In this document: in pieces, positions 8,282-15,601 of the stretch | How the letters are laid out: every line of letters starts with the position of its first letter | Position numbering within the stretch: the first letter of the stretch is position 1 | Source of the DNA: Christensenella sp. UBA1385 | GTDB taxonomy: Bacteria; Bacillota; Clostridia; Christensenellales; Aristaeellaceae | NCBI GenBank assembly: GCA_002305755.1 | Contig: DBQV01000061.1 | Location: 1 to 26,302, forward strand | Length of the DNA: 26,302 nt | Direction of reading: 5' to 3' | The notes under the pieces: model-generated | Seen by the model: only the letters and a program-made list of their open reading frames with translations | Databases searched by the model: none | Told to the model about the DNA's origin: nothing | Made by a program: the position numbers and the translations under genes

Positions 8282-9076
8282 ATGTCAAAGAAACCACAGG
8301 GATCGGCCGGGCATGAACGCGCCATCGACAGAGAAAAGCTGAAAAAACACCGGTTGCTGTTCACCGTCGCCTCCGTGCTGGCGGTGCTGCTGCTGTTGTT
8401 CCTGCTGGGCCGTCTGATCGGCGCGCCGCTGTTGCGGGCGGTGCGCAACAAGGAAAGCTTCCGCGTGTGGATCGAGGTGCAGGGCCCCTTCAAGTACCTG
8501 ATCATGATCGGCATCATGACTGTGCAGATCATCATCGCGCTCATCCCCGGCGCACCCGTGGAGATGGCCGCCGGCTACGCCTTCGGCCTTTGGGGCGGTA
8601 TCGGGCTGTGCCTGATCGGCACCGTGCTGGGCAACGCTATCGTGATCTCGCTGACCCGTATGTTCGGCCGCAGCATGGTGCGCCTGTTCATGGACGACGC
8701 CAAGATCGAGGAGCTGACCCAAAAGCTGATGCGCGAGCAGCGGCGGATGGACTTCATGGTGTTCATCCTCTTTCTGATCCCCGGCACGCCCAAGGACCTG
8801 ATGACCTATGTGGCGGGCCTGCTGCCCATCCCCCTGCCCCGCTATCTGATCATTACCTCCATCGCGCGCATCCCCTCCATGATCGGCAACGCGCTGGGCG
8901 GCAGCATGCTGGGCAGGCAGAACTACCGGGCCGCCATCATCACCATGACCGTGGTCATGCTGATCAGCGCCGTGGCCTACATGATCTACCGGCGCATCGA
9001 GACGGAGCGGGACCATGCCCTCCCGCCCGACGGGGACGAAGCGGCAGCCGAGGAAAAAGAGAAACACGATGTTTGA
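8282..9076 (+). CDS. VTT-domain (TVP38/TMEM64, DedA-like) membrane protein
   Basis: This 264-residue integral membrane protein has a basic N-terminus, a first transmembrane helix (about 25-49) and then the VTT domain. That domain contains IPGAPVEMAAGYAFG near residue 90, a GTVLGN segment, FGRSMVRLF, and the second re-entrant motif LFLIPGTPKDLMTYVAGLLP. Further helices follow, then a charged cytoplasmic tail rich in Glu, Asp and Lys. The family resembles eukaryotic TMEM41B/VMP1 scramblases, and bacterial relatives are implicated in lipid carrier recycling; the exact substrate here is unknown. An AGGAAG ribosome site precedes the ATG, 17 bases after the sigma gene. The 3' end overlaps the following gene by 8 bases. 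Confidence 0.85.
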   Translation: MSKKPQGSAGHERAIDREKLKKHRLLFTVASVLAVLLLLFLLGRLIGAPLLRAVRNKESFRVWIEVQGPFKYLIMIGIMTVQIIIALIPGAPVEMAAGYAFGLWGGIGLCLIGTVLGNAIVISLTRMFGRSMVRLFMDDAKIEELTQKLMREQRRMDFMVFILFLIPGTPKDLMTYVAGLLPIPLPRYLIITSIARIPSMIGNALGGSMLGRQNYRAAIITMTVVMLISAVAYMIYRRIETERDHALPPDGDEAAAEEKEKHDV

Positions 9077-10292
9077 ACCGGATAAACAGATGATAACCTT
9101 CGGCGTGACGGTGATCGAAAACCTGTTCATCACCGAATACCTGCGCGCCGCAAAGGGTGAATACGTGAAGGTGTACCTCTTCCTGCTGTATCGCTGCCAG
9201 CACCCGGGTGGCGAGGAGGCGGGGCTTGAAGAGGTCCGAGATGCGCTCGACATGGAACTTCAGGACGTGGAGTCTGCGCTGCGCTACTGGGAGCGCCGCC
9301 GCCTGATCGAGCGGCTGAGCGACGACCCGCCCCGCTACCGGCTGTACCACATCGGCCAGAGAACCCTCACCGGGCACAGCATGGAAAGCGAGGACAGCGC
9401 GTACATCAATTTCAGCGAGGCTGTCTACGCGCTGTTTGGCAATGAACGAAAGGTGCGCCCCGCCGACATCGTCGCCGCCTACGAATGGGTGAGCGACCTG
9501 GGCCTTTCCCAGGAGGCCGTGCTGATGCTGCTCAACTTCATGAAAAGCACGCGCGGCAAGAGCTTTTCCTTCAAGGCTGCCGAGAAGATGGCGACCGCGA
9601 TGCGGGAGGCGGGAGCCCTCACGCCCGAGGAGGCGGAGGATTTCCTCGGCCACTCCCGCTCAGTGCACGATGGAGCGCGCGCCGTGCTGCGCCGCTTCAA
9701 CTTCCGCCGTCTCCCCACGGAGGACGAGCTTACGCTCTACCAAAAGTGGCTGGACGAGTGGGGCTTCACGCAGGAGGGCATCCTGAGCGCCTGCTCGGAG
9801 ACCGTGAAGGCCGCCACGCCCTCCTTCGGTTATCTGAACGGCGTGCTGGACGGCATCCGCCAGCGCGGCGGCGCGGGCGGCGCGAAGAAGGCGGAGGAAA
9901 GCCTGCAGAAAGACAGGCAAATCCTCCTCGGGGCGCGCGAAGTGCTGGAGGCTCTCGGCATCCGCATGGCCCCCACCGCCGTCAGGAGCGCCTATGAGGC
10001 CCTGCTGCGGCTGGCCCCTCACGAGATGATCATGATGGCGGCGCGAGAGGTGGCGCTGCGCCGCGGCCGGTTTGAGGACATCGAAAAACAGCTGGCGGAC
10101 TGGAAAAAGAAAGGCATCGTCAGCCCCGATCAGGCGCGCGCCGCCCTGCCGCCAAGGCCGAACGCCGCCGGCAGGGGGACAAAGACCGTCAGCGCGCAGC
10201 AGTATGCCCAGAGGGGCTACACCGAAACGGAGCTGCTGGGCAGCAGCCTGGAGGACCGCATGAAGGAGGCTCAGAAGTATGATGAACCGTGA
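9069..10292 (+). CDS. DnaD-domain replication initiation/restart protein
   Basis: This protein is 407 residues from the ATG at 9069 (MFEPDKQMITFGVTVIENLF). It has an N-terminal winged-helix-like part (about 1-110) and two DnaB_2/DnaD C-terminal-type modules. One is near 125-195 (PADIVAAYEWVSDLGLSQEA), the other near 215-275, ending in an FGYLNGVLDGI segment like the family's YxxxILxxW motif. DnaD/DnaB proteins of Firmicutes remodel DNA and bring the helicase loader to origins and stalled forks. The next gene encodes a DnaI/DnaC-like loader, which fits that role. The start at 9069 is preferred over 9015 because the extra N-terminal residues are low-complexity basic sequence read from the VTT gene's tail. 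It overlaps its upstream neighbour by 8 bases and the next gene by 14. Confidence 0.82.
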   Translation: MFEPDKQMITFGVTVIENLFITEYLRAAKGEYVKVYLFLLYRCQHPGGEEAGLEEVRDALDMELQDVESALRYWERRRLIERLSDDPPRYRLYHIGQRTLTGHSMESEDSAYINFSEAVYALFGNERKVRPADIVAAYEWVSDLGLSQEAVLMLLNFMKSTRGKSFSFKAAEKMATAMREAGALTPEEAEDFLGHSRSVHDGARAVLRRFNFRRLPTEDELTLYQKWLDEWGFTQEGILSACSETVKAATPSFGYLNGVLDGIRQRGGAGGAKKAEESLQKDRQILLGAREVLEALGIRMAPTAVRSAYEALLRLAPHEMIMMAAREVALRRGRFEDIEKQLADWKKKGIVSPDQARAALPPRPNAAGRGTKTVSAQQYAQRGYTETELLGSSLEDRMKEAQKYDEP

Positions 10293-11265
10293 GATCCTTC
10301 AAAAAATACTGTCCGAAAAAAAGGCGGCGAGGAGCCGCAATGAAGAGCTGGAAGCAAAGCGCGCGCAGGAGGTCTGTGCCGCCTGTCCCGAGATCGCCCG
10401 GCTGATCGAGGAGCGCAGGCAGGCCTTTTTCGCCGGGCTGCGCTCGGCGATGAACGGCGTCGCCCCCGTGGGCATCGAGGAGGAAACGGAGAGAAGGACC
10501 CGGCGCATCTCGCAGCTGCTTCGGGAGCGGGGCTTCGGGGAGGATTATCTCTCCCCCATCTTCGACTGCCCGCTGTGTGAGGACACGGGCTACCGCGGCA
10601 AGGGCAGAAAGACGCTGTGCAGCTGCGTCACGACCCGCTATCAGCAGCTGCTTTCAGGGGAGACTTTTCAGGACGAACGACAGACCTTTGAAAACTACGA
10701 CGAGGCCCTGATCCCGGCCCAGCCCCTGCCCGGCCACAGCGTGACCCAGCGGGCCTATACGCGGACCCTGCGAAACGACTGCGAGCGCTATGCCGACAGC
10801 CTGCCGGACGGGCCGGTGCTGAACCTGCTGCTCTACGGCGGCAGCGGCCTGGGCAAAAGCTATCTGATGCGCGCCATCGGCGTGCGCGCCACGCAGCGCG
10901 GCGTGCAGACGCTTTGTCTCAGCGCCAACGCCCTGCTTAACCGTATCCGGGCGCAGTATTTCGCGCGGCAGGGCGAGATGGCGGACGACAGCCATTTTGA
11001 GGTGCCGCTGCTGCTGATCGACGATCTGGGTACCGAGCCCCTGTGGGAGGGGATCACGGTGGAGCAGCTCTTCGCGCTGATCGAGCACCGGCAAAGCCAT
11101 CGCCTGCATACGGTCATCAGCACCAACCTGAGCCTGACCGAACTGCAGGCGCGCTACACGGAGCGGCTGATGTCCCGCCTGCTGGACGAACGGCAGAGCC
11201 TGGTGCTGCCCTTTTTGGGCAGCGACCTGCGCCACAGGCGGGGGCAGGAAGCTCTCCGGCCCTGA
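10279..11265 (+). CDS. DnaI/DnaC-type replicative helicase loader (AAA+ ATPase)
   Basis: This 328-residue protein has an N-terminal helical region, a Cys cluster of the zinc-binding type (C97-x2-C100, C114-x-C116, in CPLCEDTGY...CSC), then an AAA+ domain. The AAA+ part has a Walker A GGSGLGKS (187-194), a Walker B LLLIDDLG (244-251), a sensor-1 STN (281-283) and an RLMSRL segment near 296-301 that fits the Arg-finger position. This is the architecture of B. subtilis DnaI and clostridial DnaC-like loaders, which place the hexameric DnaB helicase on DNA. It overlaps the DnaD-domain gene by 14 bases, with an AAGGAGG ribosome site 9 bases before the first ATG; a second ATG follows directly. The gene ends 3 bases from the convergent recG stop. 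Confidence 0.88.
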   Translation: MMNREILQKILSEKKAARSRNEELEAKRAQEVCAACPEIARLIEERRQAFFAGLRSAMNGVAPVGIEEETERRTRRISQLLRERGFGEDYLSPIFDCPLCEDTGYRGKGRKTLCSCVTTRYQQLLSGETFQDERQTFENYDEALIPAQPLPGHSVTQRAYTRTLRNDCERYADSLPDGPVLNLLLYGGSGLGKSYLMRAIGVRATQRGVQTLCLSANALLNRIRAQYFARQGEMADDSHFEVPLLLIDDLGTEPLWEGITVEQLFALIEHRQSHRLHTVISTNLSLTELQARYTERLMSRLLDERQSLVLPFLGSDLRHRRGQEALRP

Positions 11266-11268
11266 TCT

Positions 11269-13272
11269 TCAGTTCAGCGCCACCAGTTCAAGCGCCCTTT
11301 CATATTTGCTCAGCGCGCGCTCGACCAGCGTCCGCGCCTCCCCGCGATGATCCCGCTGCGCATAGAGCGCCGCAGCGGTCTCGCGGGTTTGTTCTATCAG
11401 CAGCAGATCCTCCACGCCAAAGCCATCCGGCGACAGGCGCCCATGCTGGCGGGTGCCCAGAAAATCGCCCGGCCCACGCAGCTCCAGATCCTTCTGAGCG
11501 ACGGCAAAGCCGTCGCTTGTGGCACAGAGCGTCTGCAGGCGCTCGTTGTTTTCGCCCATCAGGAAACACCAGCTCTCGTCCGCGCCGCGGCCCACGCGCC
11601 CGCGCAGCTGGTGCAGCTGCGAAAGGCCGAAGCGATCCGCGTTTTCGATCACCATCACGGTGGCGCGGGGCACGTTGACCCCCACCTCGATCACCGTGGT
11701 GGCCACCAGTACGTGCAGCTCCCCCCTCGCGAAGGCAGCCATCACCCGCTCCTTCTCCTCCGCGCTCTGGCTGCCCCAGGTAAGCCCCAGCGAGAGCCCC
11801 CGCAGAGGCCCCGTGCGCAGGCGCTCGTACATATCCTGCGCGTTCTCGGCTTCCACAGCTTCACTCTGGCTGACCAGAGGGCATACCAGATAGGCCTGAT
11901 GCCCTTCCTCCGCCTCCCTGCGGATAAAAGCGTACAGGTCGCCGCGCCTGCTCTCAGGCACCACGCGTGTCTTGACGGGGCTGCGGCCCGGCGGCAGCTC
12001 GTCCACCACCGAGATATCCAGATCGCCGTATAGCATCAGCGCCAGCGTGCGCGGGATGGGCGTGGCGGACATCACCAGCACGTGCGCCTCCTGCCCCGGC
12101 TGCGACTTGTCGCTGAGGAGCTTGCGCTGCCTCACGCCGAAGCGGTGCTGCTCGTCCGTGATGACCAGCGCCAGCCGATGATAGCGCACGCTATCGCTCA
12201 GCAGCGCCTGTGTGCCGATCACCAGGTCCCACTCGCCGCCCGCTATCTTTTCGAGGGCTTCGCGCCGCTGCGCGGACTTCATGCCGCCCAGCAGAAGCCC
12301 GCAGCGCAGACCCAGCGGGGCCAGCAGCTTCTCCGCGCTTTCCAGATGCTGCCTGGCCAGTATCTCGGTGGGGACCATCAGAGCGGTCTGATAGCCGGAT
12401 CTGGCCGCCAGAGCCGCCGCAGCCAGCGCGATGGCCGTCTTGCCGCTGCCCACGTCGCCCTGTACCAGCCTGCGCATGGCACGCCCGCCCGAAAGGTCCC
12501 CGGAGATGGCGGCCAGCACGCGCCGCTGCGCCCCGGTGGGTTCAAAGCCCGTGCCGCGCCAGAAGGCGGAGAGCAGCGGCCCGTCCTGCGCGATCACGGG
12601 CCCCCTCTGATCCTCACCGCGCAGGCTGCGCAGCGCCAGCTGATAAAGCAGCAGGTTTTCAAAGGCCACACGCCGCTTGGCGCGCGCCAGCGCCTCTCCC
12701 CCCGTGGGGCGGTGCACCTCGCGCAGCGCCTCGTGGATGCCGCAGAGCCTCTCCCCGCTGATGAGGGATTCGGGCAGTGTCTCCGAGATCAGGCTGTCAA
12801 TGCCGGGCAAGAGCTGGTCGATCAGGGAGGAGAGCAGGCTGCCTGTTACGCTGCCGACGGGGGCATACTGGGCGATGATGCCCCGCTGTTTCACAAGCTT
12901 TGGGTTGTTGAGCGTCAGCCGTCCCTTCACGGTCTCGGGCCTGCCGTAAAGCAGCGCGCTTTCGCCCGCCTTCAGCTGGTTCTTCATCCAGGGCTGGTTG
13001 AACCAGACGAGGCGGAGGCGGCCCGTGCCGTCGCCCGCCTCCGCCGTCACCATGCTGAGCCCGCGCAGATAATGCACTGTGGGCGCGGTCTGCAGGGTCA
13101 GGCAAAAGCAGGCGGCCCTTCCCGGAGCGGCCTGCGCGGCAGGGGTGTCGCGCGTGCTGTCGATATAGTCGGTGGGAAAGCGCCAGAGCAGCGCTTCCGG
13201 CGTATCGATACCCGCCCGCTCCAGCTCCTGCAGCCGCTTGGGCCCCAGGCCCTTGAGCTCCTTCAGCAGCAC
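11269..13272 (-). CDS. recG: ATP-dependent DNA helicase RecG
   Basis: RecG remodels stalled replication forks and branched DNA. The 667-residue protein has the N-terminal wedge/OB region (about 50-130), then two RecA-like helicase domains with DVGSGKT (273-279), DEQH (373-376), SATPIPRT (402-409) and QLRGRVGRG (555-563). The RecG-specific DLELRGPGDFLGTRQHG follows at 595-611. The start is GTG at 13272, supported by an AAAGGAGG ribosome site a few bases upstream and by the family N-terminus (LLKELKGLGPKR). It lies downstream of yloU and fakA, the order found in many Firmicutes, but a strong hairpin separates it from fakA, so its level is probably reduced relative to those genes. No clear promoter of its own is visible in the 93-base gap. 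Confidence 0.97.
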   Translation of the reverse strand: MLLKELKGLGPKRLQELERAGIDTPEALLWRFPTDYIDSTRDTPAAQAAPGRAACFCLTLQTAPTVHYLRGLSMVTAEAGDGTGRLRLVWFNQPWMKNQLKAGESALLYGRPETVKGRLTLNNPKLVKQRGIIAQYAPVGSVTGSLLSSLIDQLLPGIDSLISETLPESLISGERLCGIHEALREVHRPTGGEALARAKRRVAFENLLLYQLALRSLRGEDQRGPVIAQDGPLLSAFWRGTGFEPTGAQRRVLAAISGDLSGGRAMRRLVQGDVGSGKTAIALAAAALAARSGYQTALMVPTEILARQHLESAEKLLAPLGLRCGLLLGGMKSAQRREALEKIAGGEWDLVIGTQALLSDSVRYHRLALVITDEQHRFGVRQRKLLSDKSQPGQEAHVLVMSATPIPRTLALMLYGDLDISVVDELPPGRSPVKTRVVPESRRGDLYAFIRREAEEGHQAYLVCPLVSQSEAVEAENAQDMYERLRTGPLRGLSLGLTWGSQSAEEKERVMAAFARGELHVLVATTVIEVGVNVPRATVMVIENADRFGLSQLHQLRGRVGRGADESWCFLMGENNERLQTLCATSDGFAVAQKDLELRGPGDFLGTRQHGRLSPDGFGVEDLLLIEQTRETAAALYAQRDHRGEARTLVERALSKYERALELVALN

Positions 13273-13315
13273 GCGCCGCCTCCTTTCCCCGCTTTTCGGA
13301 ATCCATTCTTATCAC

Positions 13316-13343
13316 AAAAGGCTCTACCGCAGCAGAGCCTTTT
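13316..13343 (-). terminator. Terminator hairpin between fakA and recG
   Basis: A perfect 10-base inverted repeat (arms 13316-13325 and 13334-13343, 8-base loop) places AAAAGGCTCT opposite AGAGCCTTTT. On the minus strand the 3' arm ends in four Ts, then GTGAT. It lies 22 bases past the fakA stop and would attenuate read-through into recG. The short T-run suggests incomplete termination. Confidence 0.7.
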
Positions 13344-13365
13344 ATGAACCGGCCTTGGCCGTGGC

Positions 13366-15024
13366 CTATTCCACGGACAGCAGGTAATAGTACAGCGGCT
13401 GACCGCCGTTTTGCACTTCCACGTCGCAGTCGGGATAAAGCTCGGCCAGTTTCGCGCCGAGCGCCTCGGCATCCTGCTGTACGGTGTCCTCGCCGTAGTA
13501 GACGGTGATCAGCGCGTCGTCCTCGGTGACGATCTGGCGCATCAGTTCCAGCGCCGTTTCCTCGATGCTCAGGCCGTTCACGGTCACCTGCCCGTTGTGC
13601 AGGCCGATGATGCTGCCTTCCTTGATATCCAGCTGCTCCATGTGCGTGTCGCGAACGGCGTAGGTGATGGTGCCGGTGCGCACGCGCTCGGCGGCCTCGT
13701 TCATGCGGCTCTCATTCTCCTCGGCGGAGAAATCTGGCTGGAAGGCCACCACGGCGGCCAGGCCCATGGCCACGTTCTTGGTGGGCAGCACCACGATGTT
13801 CTTATCGCTCAGCTCCGCTACCTGGCGGGCCGCCAGGATGATGTTGCCATTGTTGGGCAGAATGAAGATGGTTCTGGCGTTTACGCCGTCCACCGCGTTT
13901 TCGATGTCCTCGATGCTGGGGTTCATGGTCTGTCCGCCTTCGACGACGGCATCCACCCCCAGATCCTTGAAGATGCTGGAAAAGCCCTTACCCACGGAGA
14001 CGGACACCATGCCAAACTCCTTGGGCTCTTCCTGCCGCCCGCTTCCTGCCAGCTGGGCGTCGCGATCGCGCCGCTTCTGTGCCATGTTTTCTATTTTGAG
14101 CCCCACCAGCTCGCCCAGCATCAGGCCATAGCTGAGCGCCTTGCCCGGATCGTCCGTGTGCACATGCACCTTCAGCCTGTCCTTGTCGCCCGCCACCTGC
14201 AGGCTGTCGCCGATGCGGCTCAGCTTGCGGCGGAAGGTGTCTATTTCGGTATCCGTCAGCGTGTTGTAGGGGTTTTGCACGTAGAACTCCGCGCAGTAGG
14301 TGAACTTCATGTCGTCCAGATTGTCGTGGTCTTCCGGCAACTCCTCGGCGCCCGCCTTGGTGTCCTGCGCCATCTGCACCACCAGATCCTCCACCGGCTC
14401 GCCTCGGAAGGCGGCATAGTAGCCCGTGAAGATGATCAGCAGGCCGCGGCCGCCCGCGTCCACCACGCCGGCCGCCTTGAGCTGGGGCAGCATGTCCTGC
14501 GTCTTGGCCAGGATGCTCTCGCCCGAAGACAGAATGGTGCGGAACAGCGCATCAAAATCATCCGGCGCCTTTTCCGCCTGGGCAACGGCATCCTCCGCGA
14601 TCACGCGGGCCACGGTGAGGATGGTGCCCTCCTTGGGTTTCATCACGGCCTTGTAAGCCGTCTCCGCCGCGCTCTTGAGTGCCGCGGCAAACAGGGGGGG
14701 CGTGATGCCTTCCTCCGCGCCGTCCAGCGCCTTGGAAAAACCGCGATAGAGCTGGGAGAGGATCACGCCCGAATTTCCGCGCGCTCCGCGCAGCGCCCCC
14801 TTGGCGGCCGCGCCCACGGCTTCGCCCACAGTGACGTTTTCCCTTCCGTTGAGCTCGCGGATCGCGGAGATCATGGTCATGGACATATTCGTGCCCGTAT
14901 CGCCGTCCGGCACCGGGAACACGTTGAGCTGATTGACAGCCTCTCTGTTCTTCTCAAGCAGGGATGCGCCCGCATTGACCATTTCCCGGAACAGAAGGGC
15001 ATCTATGGCCTTTATCTCTGACAA
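13366..15024 (-). CDS. fakA: DAK2/FakA-family kinase (fatty acid kinase catalytic subunit, YloV)
   Basis: FakA phosphorylates fatty acids bound to a FakB (DegV-family) carrier, feeding exogenous fatty acids into phospholipid synthesis. The 552-residue protein has the N-terminal DAK2 kinase domain with NVFPVPDGDTGTNM (about 34-47, Asp residues for Mg-ATP) and GARGNSGVILSQ (80-91), then the middle and C-terminal domains of the FakA/YloV group. It ends in a VYYGED...YPDCDVEVQNGGQPLYYYL region usual for the family. The start is TTG at 15024 with a GGAGGAAA ribosome site. It lies 27 bases after yloU, the conserved Firmicutes pairing. No fakB is in the window, so the fatty-acid role rests on family knowledge. 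Confidence 0.93.
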   Translation of the reverse strand: MSEIKAIDALLFREMVNAGASLLEKNREAVNQLNVFPVPDGDTGTNMSMTMISAIRELNGRENVTVGEAVGAAAKGALRGARGNSGVILSQLYRGFSKALDGAEEGITPPLFAAALKSAAETAYKAVMKPKEGTILTVARVIAEDAVAQAEKAPDDFDALFRTILSSGESILAKTQDMLPQLKAAGVVDAGGRGLLIIFTGYYAAFRGEPVEDLVVQMAQDTKAGAEELPEDHDNLDDMKFTYCAEFYVQNPYNTLTDTEIDTFRRKLSRIGDSLQVAGDKDRLKVHVHTDDPGKALSYGLMLGELVGLKIENMAQKRRDRDAQLAGSGRQEEPKEFGMVSVSVGKGFSSIFKDLGVDAVVEGGQTMNPSIEDIENAVDGVNARTIFILPNNGNIILAARQVAELSDKNIVVLPTKNVAMGLAAVVAFQPDFSAEENESRMNEAAERVRTGTITYAVRDTHMEQLDIKEGSIIGLHNGQVTVNGLSIEETALELMRQIVTEDDALITVYYGEDTVQQDAEALGAKLAELYPDCDVEVQNGGQPLYYYLLSVE

Positions 15025-15051
15025 AACTGCTTTCCTCCGTTCAGGGTCTCG

Positions 15052-15402
15052 TCAGACCCGGATGCCCTCTACCGTGATATTGACATTGCGAACCTTCACG
15101 CCCGTCATGCTCTCCAGCTTATACTTGACAACTTCCTTGATGGATTCGCAGACGGCGGTCATGGAGATGCCGTACTCGACCACGACATACAGATCCACGT
15201 CGATCATATCTTCCACCAGGCGGATCTGCACACCCTTGCTGAGGTTTTCACGCCCCAGCCATTCGACGATGCCGTCCTTGGCCCGCTTGGATGACATGGC
15301 CACGATGCCGTAGCTTTCCAGTGCGGCATAGCCGACAACCTTCAGCATGACTTCTTCGGAAATGAAGATAGTGCCCATATCGTTTTTGATCTTATATTCC
15401 AT
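15052..15402 (-). CDS. yloU: Asp23/Gls24 family envelope-stress-type protein YloU
   Basis: This 116-residue protein matches the Asp23/Gls24 family throughout: GTIFISEEVMLKVVGYAALE at the N-terminus, a VDLYVVVEYG strand in the middle, and the C-terminal VRNVNITVEGIRV. Members are small cytoplasmic or membrane-associated proteins linked to cell-envelope homeostasis; the biochemical role is not established. The ATG at 15402 follows a GGGAGGTTT ribosome site. It is the first gene of the yloU-fakA-recG transcript and is served by two candidate promoters. Confidence 0.93.
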   Translation of the reverse strand: MEYKIKNDMGTIFISEEVMLKVVGYAALESYGIVAMSSKRAKDGIVEWLGRENLSKGVQIRLVEDMIDVDLYVVVEYGISMTAVCESIKEVVKYKLESMTGVKVRNVNITVEGIRV

Positions 15403-15424
15403 CCGGAGAAACCTCCCTTGTAAG

Positions 15425-15447
15425 GAACTGTGCCTCTGACACAGTTC
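15425..15447. promoter_or_regulatory. Perfect dyad directly downstream of the yloU -10 box
   Basis: An 8-base inverted repeat GAACTGTG/CACAGTTC (15425-15432 and 15440-15447) with a 7-base spacer abuts the proximal yloU -10 box. The predicted start site falls inside the upstream arm, so the RNA from that promoter would not contain the whole hairpin. A protein-binding operator is therefore as likely as a 5' leader stem. Confidence 0.5.
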
Positions 15448-15476
15448 AGTATACAGGTTTTGATGTTTCAGCGCAA
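15448..15476 (-). promoter_or_regulatory. Proximal promoter of yloU-fakA
   Basis: Minus-strand -35 TTGCGC (15471-15476), 17-base spacer, -10 TATACT (15448-15453), about 45 bases upstream of the yloU start codon. Confidence 0.65.
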
Positions 15477-15516
15477 CAAAGCCGCCTGAGGCCCGTCAGC
15501 CGGCCCCATCAATGAG

Positions 15517-15545
15517 ATTATATCCAAAATGAAAGATGACAGCAA
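15517..15545 (-). promoter_or_regulatory. Possible distal promoter of yloU-fakA
   Basis: Minus-strand consensus -10 TATAAT (15517-15522) with a 17-base spacer to TTGCTG (15540-15545), which keeps only TTG of the -35 consensus. The -35 sits inside the terminator hairpin of the transpeptidase gene. Confidence 0.4.
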
Positions 15546-15574
15546 GCGCCGCCCTTGGGCGGGCGCCCGCTGTC
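15538..15574 (-). terminator. Terminator hairpin after the L,D-transpeptidase gene
   Basis: Long GC-rich hairpin: outer arms GACAGC/GCTGTC (15538-15543 and 15569-15574), inner arms GCGCCGCCC/GGGCGGGCGC with one bulged G, 2-base TT loop. On the minus strand it starts 27 bases past the stop codon and is followed by a T-rich stretch (ATCTTTCATTTT), so termination is likely though the T-run is interrupted. Confidence 0.6.
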
Positions 15575-15601
15575 TTCAGGCAAGGCCTGTCGGCAACATG
15601 G

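Noticed and set aside
9069..11265. DnaD-domain protein plus loader as a phage replication module.
   Set aside because: They are continuous with dnaE and a sigma factor, with no integrase, structural genes or composition break.
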